This document shows, one piece after another, positions 1 through 11,117 of a DNA stretch of 64,000 nucleotides. How positions within the stretch are numbered: the stretch's first letter is position 1; every line of letters begins with the position of its first letter. Source of the DNA: Volutella citrinella (Eukaryota > Ascomycota > Sordariomycetes > Hypocreales > Nectriaceae); the NCBI GenBank assembly GCA_034401135.1, contig JAWZSP010000001.1:5022001-5086000 (forward strand). The letters are read 5' to 3'. The notes under the pieces are model-generated. The model was not told the origin of the DNA and searched no databases. It saw only the letters and a list, made by a program, of their open reading frames with translations. The position numbers were made by a program, and so were the translations under genes.

Positions 1-914
1 GCAGGCACCGCAAGGACGGGACTGGCGCCCAAAACGGCCAAACAAGAGGTCCTGGGGCGTTCTGACTGGCTGACAGCTGATGGCCGGCACCTGGTCAAAG
101 CTCGTGCTGTCTCTTCCGATCGCCCTATTGCACACGCTTAGCCTTGAGATAGATAAGATTCATGCGAGCAATGGCTGTGGCTGACACCTGCCGCCGCTGT
201 CATGATATACTGGCCGATACGACGGCTCTTGGGAGAGACTGGGTACTTGCATGCAAAGCCCACAGCCCAGAAATGCTAACAACTGGATATAGACCGTCTC
301 TGAGGGAATGCATGCGGCTGTCCACGCACGTTAGCAAATAGCTTACTATATTGCTATGTCCTGAATATGCTTCCTGGCCTCAGTACACTGTGTTCAAAAT
401 CGGCCGTCCAAAGGGCATGCGCAAAGCGAAGCACCTCAACGCCTACTTAGGTATGCACCATCCTGCCCTCGAGGATCAACTTGCTATTTAATCCATCTCG
501 AAATTTAGTAGAAATCTAGGAGCAACACGCCCTTTCATGTTACAACACTCCCTTCCATGTCACAACGCTCCCTTCCATGTCAAAAAATGTCGGCGACAGG
601 GCGTGCTGCGTCAGTAACTGGCCAATCAAGCGGAATAACGGAATTAACTGAGCGTTTAGGGCGAAGCGCTGCCGCCACCGGAATTCAAGTCTCGGTATCA
701 ACCTGCCAGTTCCGAGTCCATCCCGCACCTGCCAACTTTTCTGCAGATTTTGTGGATATTTCGACATCGGCATCTCAACGCGGGGCCTGCCCGCAGCCCC
801 ATTTATGATGCCTGTCATCCGATACAAGAAGGGGAGGGGTTCGCCCTCGGTTTTGACGTCCAACACCGGCTCACCAGTGACCGACTGACTGACTGACCAA
901 AAACGGCTGCCACC
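1..914. promoter_or_regulatory. upstream region of the aromatic amino acid decarboxylase gene
   Basis: No supportable gene lies here. Reading frames are short and lack recognisable motifs. The stretch probably holds the promoter and 5' leader of the decarboxylase starting at 915, and may contain the end of a gene outside the window. The only ordered structure seen is a 20-bp tandem repeat at 521-580, listed separately. The start at 915 sits in a very good Kozak-like context (gccaccATGG). Confidence 0.5.
521..580. repeat. three-copy 20-bp tandem repeat
   Basis: Three consecutive 20-base units (521-540, 541-560, 561-580) each end in CCTTYCATGT, preceded by a degenerate AACAC/AACGC-containing half. 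The last two copies differ at only a few positions. The array lies about 335 bp upstream of the decarboxylase start, so it may be a cluster of binding sites or simply a small minisatellite. Confidence 0.75.
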
Positions 915-2532
915 ATGGACGCGCAACAGTTTCGAGAGGCGGCCAAGGCGACCGTTGACGAGAGTAAGTCGTGCAACCCCATTCTCCATTCAGTTGAGAC
1001 ACACATGCTGCCGCTGCCCCTCCCCCGCACTCATGGCACCGGACCTCGACGATCTTGTCCTCGATGCTGACTGATGATGAATAGTTGCCGACTACTACGA
1101 AAACATCTCCTCCCGCCGCGTCGTCTCTGATGTCCAGCCCGGCTACCTGCGCCCTCTCCTCCCGTCGTCGGCCCCCCTCGAGGGCGAGCCGTGGTCGGCC
1201 ATCCACGCCGACATCGAGTCCAAGATCATGCCTGGCATCACGCACTGGGCGAGCCCGGGCTTCATGGCCTTCTTCCCTTGCAGCTCGAGCTACCCGGCCG
1301 CGCTGGCCGAGATGTACATCAACGCCTTCAACGGCGCCCACTTCAACTGGATCTGCAGCCCCGCCGCCACCGAGCTCGAGACCATTGTGCTGGACTGGCT
1401 CGCCCAGGCCCTGGGACTTCCTGAGTGCTACACCAGCGGCGGCTCTACCCACGGCGGCGGCGTCATCCACGGCAGCGCCAGCGAGGCCATCCTGACCGTC
1501 ATGGTCGCCGCGCGGGACAAGTACCTGGCCGCTGCCACCGCCCACCTGCCCGAGGGCAGCGAGGAGAAGGAGGAGGCCCTCTGGAAGCACCGCAGCAAGC
1601 TCGTCGCCCTCGGCAGCGCAGGCACCCACTCGAGCACCAAGAAGGCCGCCCAGGTCCTCGGCATCCGCTTCGCCACCATCCCCGTCACCGAGGCCGACGG
1701 CTACTCCCTGACGGGCGAGGCGCTGCTGAAGACGCTGGCCGACCTGCGCGCCCGCGGCCTCGAGCCCTTCTACCTCACCGCCACACTGGGCAGCACCGAC
1801 GTCTGCGCCGTCGACCGCTTCGAGAGCATCGCCGAGGCCCTCGCGCCCGCGGCTGGCACGCCCGACGAGATCTGGGTCCACGTCGACGCCGCCTACGCCG
1901 GGTCGGCCCTGATCCTCGAGGAGAACCAGCCGCTGGCCCGCCCCACGGCCTCGTTCCACTCCTTCAACTTCAACCCGCACAAGTGGATGCTCACGGCCTT
2001 TGACTGCTCCGCCGTCTTCGTCCGCAGCCGCGCCTGGCTCATCCAGGCCCTCAGCATCAAGCCCCCGTACCTGCGCAACCAGTTTAGCGACAACGAACTC
2101 GTCACCGACTACCGCGACTGGCAGGTGCCCCTGGGCCGCCGATTTCGCGCCCTCAAGATCTGGTTCGTCCTGCGCAGCTATGGCCTGAGCGGCCTGCGCG
2201 CACACATCCGCAACGGCATCACCATGGCCGAGTCGCTCGAGGCCAGCATCCGCTCGCGCCCGGACCTCTTCTCCGTCTTCACCCCGGCCCGCTTCGGCCT
2301 CGTCACCCTGCAGGTCCGGGGCGCCGACGACGCCGAAGTCAACGCCCGCACCGAGCGCGTCTACGAGAGCATCAACGCCGGCGGCGAGTTCTACCTGACC
2401 AGCACCGTCGTCAACGACAAGTTTGCCATCCGCGTCTGCACCAGCGTGGAGCGGGTGGCCGACCAACACGTGCAGAGGGTGTTTGACCTCCTGGTCGAGC
2501 AGGCCGAGGGCCAAGTGAAAACCAAGGGGTAG
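915..2532 (+). CDS. aromatic-L-amino-acid decarboxylase (group II PLP-dependent)
   Basis: This gene has two exons, 915-963 and 1085-2532, with intron 964-1084 (GTAAGT...TAG) splitting an Ile codon, and it encodes 498 aa. Fold-type I PLP decarboxylases of this family convert DOPA, tryptophan, 5-HTP or tyrosine into amines in the cytosol. The whole family signature is visible: HWxSPxF/AFFP near the N-terminus, SPAATELE, GGGVIHGSASEA, His198 in a GTHSS motif that stacks on PLP, Asp284 in HVDAAYAG, and the Schiff-base Lys316 in FNFNPHKW. Tyr345, in PPYL on the mobile loop, matches the catalytic Tyr of animal DOPA decarboxylase. Enzymes that have turned into aldehyde synthases carry Phe there, so decarboxylation is predicted. 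The length matches animal AADCs (about 480 aa). Substrate cannot be read from sequence. It converges on the small gene ending at 2768, and no adjacent biosynthetic genes are present. Confidence 0.93.
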
Positions 2533-2767
2533 CCAGCATAGAGCTTCCGATTTACGGCGACGGGATAGATTCGCATGTAGAGAGTAGACGTGTAGATAGG
2601 ACGACCAAGGTTGGTTAGTGGCCTGGTTCATGAATAACGACTATGACAAGCACTGCCGAATCAAATCAACGTGAAATCAACGGGGGCTGAAGACTGAATA
2701 TTCCTGATGCACACACTTTCCAACGCTTCAAAGGTGATGCACTCTGGCCCAGCGCGATTCACAAGTA

Positions 2768-3232
2768 CTAGTCAGTCTCGCGCCTCGAGCCTCGCCTCGA
2801 CCGCCTACTGGGCATTCCACCCGAAGCACCACTCGACCGCCGACTCGAGCCATCACTATGTCGTCCGTCAGACGATCTGCCACTGGACCCCCTCCTCCCC
2901 TCGCCTGCATCCGACCGCCATCCCTCGGCATCCCAGTCATGTCCTGATCCCCGGCGACGTTCCTTATTGTCGTCGCGCTCCCTCTCCGCCCGCCTGCGAG
3001 ACCTGTCAAAGTCGAGGCTGAGCCAGGCCATGACGCCGAGGAGCGCGAGCTCGAGGCCCTGCCCCCACTCGAAGCCCGACTCGGACTCGCTGATCGTGGT
3101 CTGTTTCTGCTGCCGCCGCGATGATGACCCTGTCGATGACGGCGCATGCGAGTGCGTGTGGTGCAGGGTGTGAGGGTGGCGACGAGAGCTGGAGCTCGTA
3201 TGAGCGTCCGCGATGGAGTGTCGTCTCGACAT
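2768..3232 (-). CDS. small Ser/Arg-rich orphan protein
   Basis: This single open frame encodes 154 aa. The product is not recognised. It has an N-terminal Ser/His/Arg-rich low-complexity part, one hydrophobic stretch around residues 58-75 (LELALLGVMAWLSL-like) and a highly basic C-terminus rich in Arg-Arg-Ser, Gly-Ser and Asp. The composition would suit a single-pass membrane protein with a basic tail, but this is inference. Overlapping frames on the other strand are shorter. It is transcribed toward the decarboxylase gene, with 235 bp between the two stops. It could be a spurious frame in a GC-rich 3' region. Homologues in related fungi with a matching frame would support it. Confidence 0.45.
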   Translation of the reverse strand: MSRRHSIADAHTSSSSRRHPHTLHHTHSHAPSSTGSSSRRQQKQTTISESESGFEWGQGLELALLGVMAWLSLDFDRSRRRAERERDDNKERRRGSGHDWDAEGWRSDAGEGRRGSSGRSSDGRHSDGSSRRSSGASGGMPSRRSRRGSRRETD

Positions 3233-4002
3233 TGTGTTGACGGTGTGTTATTGTAGAATATTATTCCTGGTGAGATGTGGTTATTGAAGATGGGAAATGG
3301 CGGTTCGGAATGGATAATGAGTTTGTCGAGCCGTCGCCCAAACTGTCTTCATCGCCTAGTTGTCTCGAGGCACCCTCGCCTTGTACGTGAAATTGCCTTG
3401 CCAAGGAGCGGGGTGTCAGCTCGCGATGTGAATGTGCAGACCTGAAGCGCAATGCATACAGCAGGCAGTGAGGCGAAGGCAAGGACACCAATAATCCATT
3501 GCAACATAGACGGCGCCTCACACCGATTAATAGCTTTTGGCAAAACTGCTTGGCACCGTCTCCTCTCGTGGTGCGCCCTGGCCTCTGGCTACCAGGCGTC
3601 GGGCTCGAGACTAACCAGCCACTGTTGGGAGTTCGACGAGTAGGGCCTGCAGCTGTTGTGAGCCAACGGTTGACTCTTGATTGCGGGGGTCTGGACGGTT
3701 GGTCGAGGCTGGTGATCATGATGTCACGGTTGACGTCGGGCTGCCTATCCCCGCGCAGCAGTGACCACACAGGCGATAAGGAGGACGACGCCCTTAGGAT
3801 CGACCCTAATGTAGCTTCATTGTGGCTTGCGATCGTCAGCCAGGGCGGCTCGCGCCGCTATGCCGTCATATGCGTCATGTCACCTCGAGATGGAATATTT
3901 CGTTGAGACATTGTCTTCATTCTTCGTATTGGGGATAATCTATGCATATTTCGGGCATCTTCTAGGTCGCTTCTAGGTAGACAAATTGCTTGCCAAACTC
4001 CG
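3233..4002. other. intergenic region between the small orphan and NTE1 3' end
   Basis: This is about 770 bp holding the upstream side of the small orphan gene and the 3' flank of NTE1. A 169-aa open frame on the minus strand (3261-3770) has no motif, is Arg/Ser/Pro-biased and is judged to be chance. Nothing else was seen. Confidence 0.5.
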
Positions 4003-7000
4003 TCAAATGCTCGCTCGCCGGGGAGCCATGGTGCGGTGCAGCGCCTGTTTAGCCTCGGTCTCCTCCAACAGCGGCAAAGCTCCCTTGTCTTTCATCTTCT
4101 GTAGGAAATCCTTGCCGTATTTATATCCAAGCCGGTACAGCTCATCAAACTTGTGGAAATCAAGTGTTCCATAATCGTCAATAGGCGGTCGCATGTAGAC
4201 ACAGCCGGGCATTGTCTTTGCCCTCTCCAAAGCGTCAACGCTCGAAACATAGGCTAGTCGTGCCTGAATCTCTGCCAGGGTCGGTGGATTGGGGTGCCCC
4301 GAGAACGGGTTCCAGCGATTGAAGAATGCCCAGGCACCGGACAAGGAGTCGCCGTAGGTTTGGGGTGTATCGTCGTCCAACGCACCGACATCGACGGCGA
4401 AAATGATGTCAACACCAAGACCTTTCATGTGGGACACCGTGAGGTTGTCGACGTAGCCACCGTCCAGAAGCATGCTGCCCTCATCACAGAGGGGAGGCAG
4501 CAACCCAGCCAGGGACATTGACGCTCTAATGTACCTCCACGCATAGCCGCTCGTGTGGAACTCAACACGACTCTTACTAATGTTTGTCGTGTTGCAATAG
4601 TACTCGAGCCAGAAATCTTCCATTTGCGTGTCACCAAAGGCCTTGAATATACCTCGGTTGAACTCGTGGCCGGTGGTGTAAGATGCTGATGGGTACGTCA
4701 GGTCTAGGGCAAATCGCCAGAGACTGGCCATCCGACCAGCAAACTTCTTCGCTAATCCAAACATCGGGACCACATCTGCGTGACGAGCATAGAGGGCGCC
4801 AACGAACGCTCCGATGGATGTGCCGCCAATCAGATCGATCGGAATACCAGACTCCTCCATGGCCCGGATGATTCCAATCTGCGACATTCCGCGGGCGCCT
4901 CCTCCACCGAGAACGAGGCCGATGGACTTTCCACACAGGCGACGCGCCAGACGGTGGAAGTCTCCCTTGAATGGGGTGTCGGGAGAATAGTACGGCGTAT
5001 GGTGCACCTTTCTCGAGGTATACTTTTGGAATTCCGCTTGCAGGACCTGGACCCGTTCCTTGAGCGCCTGACCCAGTTTCTTTGATGGAGTGTGCACAGG
5101 CATCGCGTTGGTCCTGAATGCCATCTGAATGTGATAGTGGCCACCATTAATCCACATACGATTTTGAAGCCAGGAACGTGTCAATCCGGGTCTGGAGAAA
5201 CGCTCCGCGTGCAACAGGATGAGGACCTTCCGAGCAGTAGACTTCATGCCGAGCATGAAGCGCTCGTATTCGCCAATTGCAGGTGAGCCTTCCGCAAGAC
5301 CGACAAGCAGGATGCTATCGGCCTGCGCAATGCAAGTTTGAGTCCAGGGAGAATTCACATTCGTATCTAGCGGCAAGGAACTCTGTCAGCCTATGCACAC
5401 GCTCGTTGATTTCAATGACAGCTTTGGGAGAGTATAAAGAGATATCAGGAAAAAATTAGAGTATAACAAACCAGCATCGGCTTTGCCTCTGGTGTTGGGT
5501 TTTCTCATCATGTAGAATGAATGTCTCGCCGAGATGGAGAGAGAAGGATATGAAGTGAAGGAAAATGGCTTACCTGCAACATAAACGACCAACCCATACT
5601 TCTCTTCCAGATCAGCAAGATACTGGGACAGCCTGAGTTTCCCAATCTTGTTGAAAGCATGCTTGCCCAAGTGGTTGAGAATCGCAGCCTGGTTGAGGGA
5701 TGTCGCCCCATTGGCTGGTCCAACTTGAGCCAGGGCGGTCATGAGACGATTGCCAAACTCAATCACCGGAACCCCAGCAGTAACAGGGAGAATTGCAACA
5801 GTCCGAAGGTTCATGGTGGACTTGCGTACATTCGCCGTTGGGGCTAGGCTAATGTCTTTGCCAGATGACTCGGAAGCTTCGTCGACCACGGCTCTCATGC
5901 GCGAAGCAATAATCTTTGAAATCTTGATGGTGATGTTGGGATGCTCCTGGGCGAGACTGTTGAATAGAGTACGAGGGAATTTCACCAGCTCGGTTTCTCG
6001 AATGGCATGCAATGTCCCAGGACGAGGAGTCTCGGTCAGCACCTCAAGCTCGCCCACACTTTCACCCTGTCCATACTCGGCGCGAGCCGTCATGCCGCCG
6101 TCTTTGCGGTCCTGCACAAGACGCAGACGTCCATTGAGCACAATGTAAATGGCCTCACTTTCGTCGCCCTCGTGAAAGAGAACCTGACCTGCATTAACTT
6201 GCACCCATTCCAGGGCGAAGTCAATATGCAAAATGAGGCGAGGAAGGATGTTCGTCAACCTCTTGGCCATGGTGAGCAGGATAATAGGGTATCGATCCAC
6301 AATTCGTTCCAGGGATGCTCGTGGGAGAAATCCCACGTATACATCCGTTTTGGCCACGACATCAATAAAGGACCTGTAGGACGAGACGCTTCCAATGTAG
6401 CCAGCCAGCCCTCCGGGTTTGACCAACGCCACGCTTCGTCGACGCTTGTGTGATCCCGTCCTCATTGACTCCGCACGGTCGCGGGCAGCCTCGGAGCGTG
6501 CAAGGTTGGGGAACGAATCCATTGCGGGAGGATCCAGAGAGAATGGATCTGAATGGAAACCGCCTGGCTCATTCAGATCAAAGATATCGTGGGGATCTTC
6601 GTCGTTTGTGGTGGCGATGTCCAAGAATCCATCAATCACGTAGTAGAGCCCAGGGTTCCGCTCTCCCTGCTCAACCAGCACCGAACCCTTTGGGAAGAAG
6701 ACAATTTCCACCTCATCTTTCAGATCGTGTGCTAGTGCTTGTGCATTTGGAGGTGTATGCATCACCATGCCCCCAGAGGTGACGGACTCGCTGTCGCCAT
6801 CCCCGGACCCATCATAGGGCCCCATCAAGCCAAATGCATTGGTATTCGTGAAGATTGCTTTCGAACGCCTCTGGTCGAATGAGATCAGACGAGGAGACGC
6901 TTCAACAGACTCGGGTTCCCGAGATACGTGGCCGGCAGTGTCCAGTCCAAGGGATTTAAAAATACACTCCAGGATTGAAGCACGGAACAGATTGTCTTCA

Positions 7001-8840
7001 TCTGCAGACTCTCGCGGGTCGATCGAGAAGCGAGGGTGTCTATTGTCAAAAGCATTGTTGAACGGACGCTCTTCCATGCTCCCTTGTCGCAAAGACAGAC
7101 CTGCCCGTGGTCGTGTCTCTACCGTAGAGAGTCGGCTACCACCCCTGGCGAGATGGATGTTGGCAAGCAAATCGCCAGGACTGGGTGAGTGCAGCGAGGC
7201 TCGCTCCCTGGGCGGAGCGATCGTGCTAGTCACCATCGAAATGGGGCTCTGCTTAGATAAGGATTGAAGCACAGCTTCCTTTCGAAGCGTTGTGCTCGAT
7301 CTTCTCCGGCGCGTGGCGGCAGAGTTATGCAAAGCGATGCCCTTCGTTTCCTCGTCTTCGCCGATGCGTTCTCGTTCACGGCTAAACTTCTCCTTGAGCC
7401 GCGAGAGCGCGTCGCCTCGCAACACGTTTGGAAGCTGGCATGTTGTGTACTTGACCATCCTCTTTTCCGTTTCTAGCACCTCGCCGGTCAAGCCGAGGTA
7501 ATTGAAAGCCTGCGAGAGTGTGACCCGCTGGAAGCGAGACAGAATGACGTGAACGATGTGCGAAGTGGCTTTAGGATAGATTTTGATCAGGCGGCGGAAC
7601 GCGCTGGCTGGGATAATCGCGATAGTGGTGTCGACTGTTGCACGAGCGATAATATCCGGGTGCGCTGATCCAGACGCCGGTCTATTTGGCAGGGCTGGCC
7701 TCTGTCCTGAATTGGGAGTCGAGCCATCAAGAGACATGTGCGGGATTCTGGTTGCAGCTCCACCAGCGTCGAGAGCAGGATGACCCAGCCCATCTTGCGC
7801 GCTCACAGTAGAGAAATCATCCTCTCGCAGCTGAGGCGTGTTTGGCATGGAGAGGTGGGTATCAGCCGGGATACGCGAGGTAGAAAGTGAGTTTTTGTGG
7901 AAGCTAGCGTGTCGTGCAGTCCTGGCCTGCTCAGACGGCAAGGGCGAATGATCCCCATCTTGATGCAGCCGTATGTCTTCTGTAAAGAGGGACATGAGGG
8001 AGAACAAGGATGACATGGGTGCACCATTGCGAACCTCGGTGAGCAGCTGGTATGCCTGACGACCAGGCACGGCCTCGTCTTCGTCAGAAGAATCGAGGTC
8101 TGGACGATGCTCGACAGCCGAGGGGCGAGGACCACGCCCTGACTTGACAAAAATTTCGACGCGGCCATCCACTACGATGCAGAAGCCTTTCTCCTCCTCG
8201 AGATTGATCGTCTCTCCAGCGATGAGCTTTCTAGTCTGCATGCTGCGGGTCAACTCGTGGAAAACAGGGCGCTCAAGATAACCAAAAATCTTGATGGCAC
8301 TCAAAAACTCGTCCAGGTAGCTGGTCAAGCCGGGCTTGGTACCCTCCTCATGAGTATCAGGGAAGAGATCGATCTCAGGCTCCTTCCGCTGTGGCTCTGG
8401 CGGAAGTCGGGAGTACATGTTCAGGATGCGATACCTGACGACCCAGCTCACGGCAGATACAACACCTGCCAGGATGAACATGCTAGGCTCCCAGTTAGCA
8501 CGGAATGCCATCGCTCAGTGACGTCGCGGACGGCATACAGCGTCGTCGCATTCATCGTGACGGTCCAGCTCGTCGAGAACAAGGTGAACAGAAACGAGGG
8601 GATCTTGATGGTCGCGATGCGAATGACCCAGTAGAGAATAGTCGTGACGACGTGGAGAGTCATCCAGATGAGCCATCCGAAGCGGCCCAGCCAGGAGGGG
8701 GATTCCCTTGCGACATCCATGGTGGACGCGGTAGTGGTGACGACGGCAGGGAGCGCCGCGGTGGACGAGCTCAGGGCGCCGGCGAGTCTCTGGGAGACGG
8801 CGCCGGCGACGCTGACGGCATTCGACGGGTCGGATGCCAT
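4003..8840 (-). CDS. NTE1: lysophospholipase NTE1 (neuropathy target esterase family)
   Basis: There are three exons on the minus strand, 8840-8539, 8482-5574 and 5366-4003, with introns 8538-8483 (GTATGC, GTGCTAAC branch, TAG) and 5573-5367. The product is 1524 aa, the usual size for fungal Nte1. The enzyme deacylates phosphatidylcholine and lysophosphatidylcholine at the ER membrane. The N-terminus has hydrophobic segments around residues 48-120. Next come three cyclic-nucleotide-binding-like domains: the first near 160-370 with a long low-complexity insert, the second near 685-800 and the third near 860-960. The C-terminus is a patatin-like phospholipase domain with a GGGGARG oxyanion loop, the nucleophile Ser1254 in GTSIG and Asp1372 in DGGYVDN forming the catalytic dyad. 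The Ser-rich stretch before the second CNB domain could be phosphorylated. It diverges from GPN2 over about 0.5 kb. Confidence 0.96.
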
Positions 8841-9336
8841 GGCTGAAGCTGCTTCGCGTGGAAGCGTAGCATCATGGAGGGAGGGGAAGCCCACGTGGGA
8901 GCGAAGGAAAGGCGATGAGAGCAGGTCGAGGTTTTATTGTGGACAGAGGGAAAAAAAGTGACCAGCCGCTGCTTTTCAAGCGAGGAGCTAGGCGGGCTAA
9001 TTAGCGGGCGCAGAGCTCCAGAGCTCATGCAGCCGAGGTTCGACCGACGACAGCGCTCTGACCCCACTGACGCCCGCTAAATTTGTTAATTGCGTAGTGG
9101 TAATGGAGGGGCACTCCAGAACCAGGCATTGATCCCGACTGCACCAAAGAGATCGAATATTCCAGATCAGATCGCCGGAGCGGCAAAGTTGGTCACTCAC
9201 CCAACCTTCCGCTTGCCCAAGAAGCTGCCAGAGAGGGTCCTACCGGTGACTGCGGTCCAGTGGTCATCCTACCCAGCTCGCGCTCGACCGGCGCTTGATC
9301 ATGTACCCTTGACCAGTGTTCAACACCATTCCGCAG
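8841..9336. promoter_or_regulatory. divergent promoter region NTE1 / GPN2
   Basis: This 496-bp spacer lies between the NTE1 start (8840, minus) and the GPN2 start (9337, plus). It must hold both promoters and leaders. Only short chance frames occur, and no convincing individual element could be assigned. Confidence 0.6.
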
Positions 9337-10508
9337 ATGCCTTTCGCTCAGCTTGTTCTCGGCAGCCCCGGCGCTGGAAAGAGCACCTATTGCGATGGAA
9401 GTGAGTATTGTGGCCTTGTTGGTAGACAGCGAGCTTCATCGTGTACTAACGGACATCTCCTAGTGCACCAGTTCCTGGGCGCCATCGGGCGTGCGTGCTC
9501 CGTCGTCAATCTCGATCCCGCCAACGACCACACAAACTACCCTGCTGCGCTCGATATTCGCAACCTCGTGAAACTCGAGGACATTATGAAAGAAGAGAAG
9601 CTAGGTCCCAACGGTGGCATACTATACGCTCTAGAGGAGCTTGAGCACAACTTCGAGTGGCTGGAGGAGGGCCTGCAGGAATTTGGTGAAGACTATATTC
9701 TCTTCGACTGCCCGGGGCAGGTGGAACTCTATACACACCACAACTCATTGCGAAACATCTTCTACAAGCTCCAGAAGATTGGGTTCAGAGTCGGTGCACC
9801 CTTGAGGATTGCGAAAAACGCCGCCCTGCTAACTGCCGCCAGTTTGTCTCGGTCCACCTCTCGGATTCCTTCGCCTTGACACAACCGTCCCTCTATGTCT
9901 CCAACGTGCTCCTGTCGCTCCGAGCCATGATCCAGATGGACATGCCCCACGTCAACATCCTGTCCAAGATTGATAAAATCTCAGAGTACGACGAGCTGCC
10001 GTTCAACCTCGAGTTTTATACCGACGTCGACGATTTGACATACTTGACCCCTCACCTCGAGGCCGAGTCACCCGCCCTGCGAAATGAAAAGTTTGGCAAA
10101 CTCAACGAAGCGATTGCCGGCCTGATCGACAGCTATGGCCTCGTCCGGTACGAGGTGCTGGCGGTGGAGAACAAAAGGAGCATGATGCACATTCTCCGGG
10201 TCATCGATCGAGCAGGCGGTTATGTATTCGGTGGCGCCGAGGGCGCAAACGACACGGTGTGGGCCGTCGCCATGCGGAGCGAGGCATCCATGATGGAGGT
10301 GCAGGACATCCAAGAGCGCTGGATCGACCAGAAGGAAGAATACGACAAGATGGAGCGGGAGGCCGAAGAGGAGCAGGCCCGCATCCAGGAAGAACAGGCC
10401 ATGGAGATTGAGCAGTCTCAGCCACCAGCGCCTGGAGGGATGGACCCCGACTTTGGTGATATGTCGGTGCCTGCCAACAGCGGGATCAAAGTAGTCAGGA
10501 AGAAGTGA
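9337..10508 (+). CDS. GPN2: GPN-loop GTPase 2
   Basis: Three exons, 9337-9400, 9464-9789 and 9843-10508, encode 351 aa (yeast Gpn2 is about 347). Intron 1 has a perfect TACTAAC branch site. Intron 2 uses the weaker donor GTCGGT but has CTAAC and CAG, and removing it restores an FR-FVSVHLSDSF junction expected for the family. GPN GTPases act in the cytoplasm in assembly and nuclear import of RNA polymerase II and III. Visible motifs are the P-loop GSPGAGKST (residues 9-17), the signature Gly-Pro-Asn in GPNGGILYALEEL, and the G3-like DCPGQVE. The G4 motif SKID lies in exon 3. The C-terminus is Glu-rich and probably coiled coil. The stop lies 17 bp from the POP5 stop on the other strand, so 3' UTRs must overlap. 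Confidence 0.95.
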
Positions 10509-10525
10509 AAGAAATGATACCCCGT

Positions 10526-11117
10526 TCAACCATCAGCGTCGTCCATGTCCTCATCGCCTGACACGTCTGAGATGTTGAGAACCATGTCATCTGGGTCGTT
10601 GATGGGGTTTGTCAGTGACGATCTCGCGCCGCTATTGTCTTCCTTGGCAGCGAGAATGAGCTTCTTGGCCTGGCGGATAGCTTCCTCTTCAGCCTTGCGA
10701 ATCGTCCCGCTGACACGAACGACGCGGAATATACATGGCCGGCCATCCCTGGCGGGTACGTGGTCCATGAATGTCAGGACGGACCAAAGAAGCTGATAGT
10801 GCGCCCTTGGGCAGCGCAGGATGAATGTAGATGTTGCCAGACTGAGATACTTGACTGTAGAGCCTTCATCAGCACCGTCGACACACGTGCCAGCTTCCAT
10901 TCTTACCCGACATACTGCCACCCAATGCACCCGATCCGTAGTCTCCATACAGAGACGCCACCTCGGACCTGATGCCCTTAAGCAGGCTCTGGGGGGTGAG
11001 ATTCTCGATTGTCGGCTGGTGGTGCATGACCGAGTCTGGCAGATTTGACATGCCGCGCTTGGGATCCCCGGGGTAAAGAATATTGACCAGGAGGTACCTC
11101 TCTTTGATTCGCACCAT
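10526..11117 (-). CDS. POP5: RNase P/MRP protein subunit POP5
   Basis: Two exons, 11117-10907 and 10854-10526, encode 179 aa. Intron 10906-10855 (GTAAGA...CTACAG, 52 nt) splits a Val codon and joins GGSMS to VKYLSLATSTFILRC. The N-terminal MVRIKERYLLVNILYP is the hallmark of the Pop5/Rpp14 family. The protein is a core subunit of nuclear RNase P (5' maturation of pre-tRNA) and RNase MRP (pre-rRNA cleavage). The fold continues through the RVSGTIRKAEEEAI helix. The Asp/Glu-rich tail (DEDMDDADG end) is a common fungal extension. The frame runs open further upstream to 11359, but the Met at 11117 is chosen because family homology begins exactly there. It converges with GPN2 and diverges from cnxE. 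Confidence 0.94.

Noticed and set aside
871..2631. A 586-codon open frame antisense to the decarboxylase
   Set aside because: It mirrors the GC-rich third positions of the real gene on the other strand, has an Ala/Gly/Val/Asp-biased translation and no domain. The sense strand has all the PLP-enzyme motifs.
915..3232. A secondary-metabolite cluster around the aromatic amino acid decarboxylase
   Set aside because: None of the following genes encodes a tailoring enzyme, synthase, transporter or cluster regulator. The neighbours are housekeeping genes.
3261..3770. 169-codon minus-strand frame between the small orphan and NTE1
   Set aside because: No recognisable motif and composition typical of chance frames. 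No intron or promoter evidence ties it to a neighbour.
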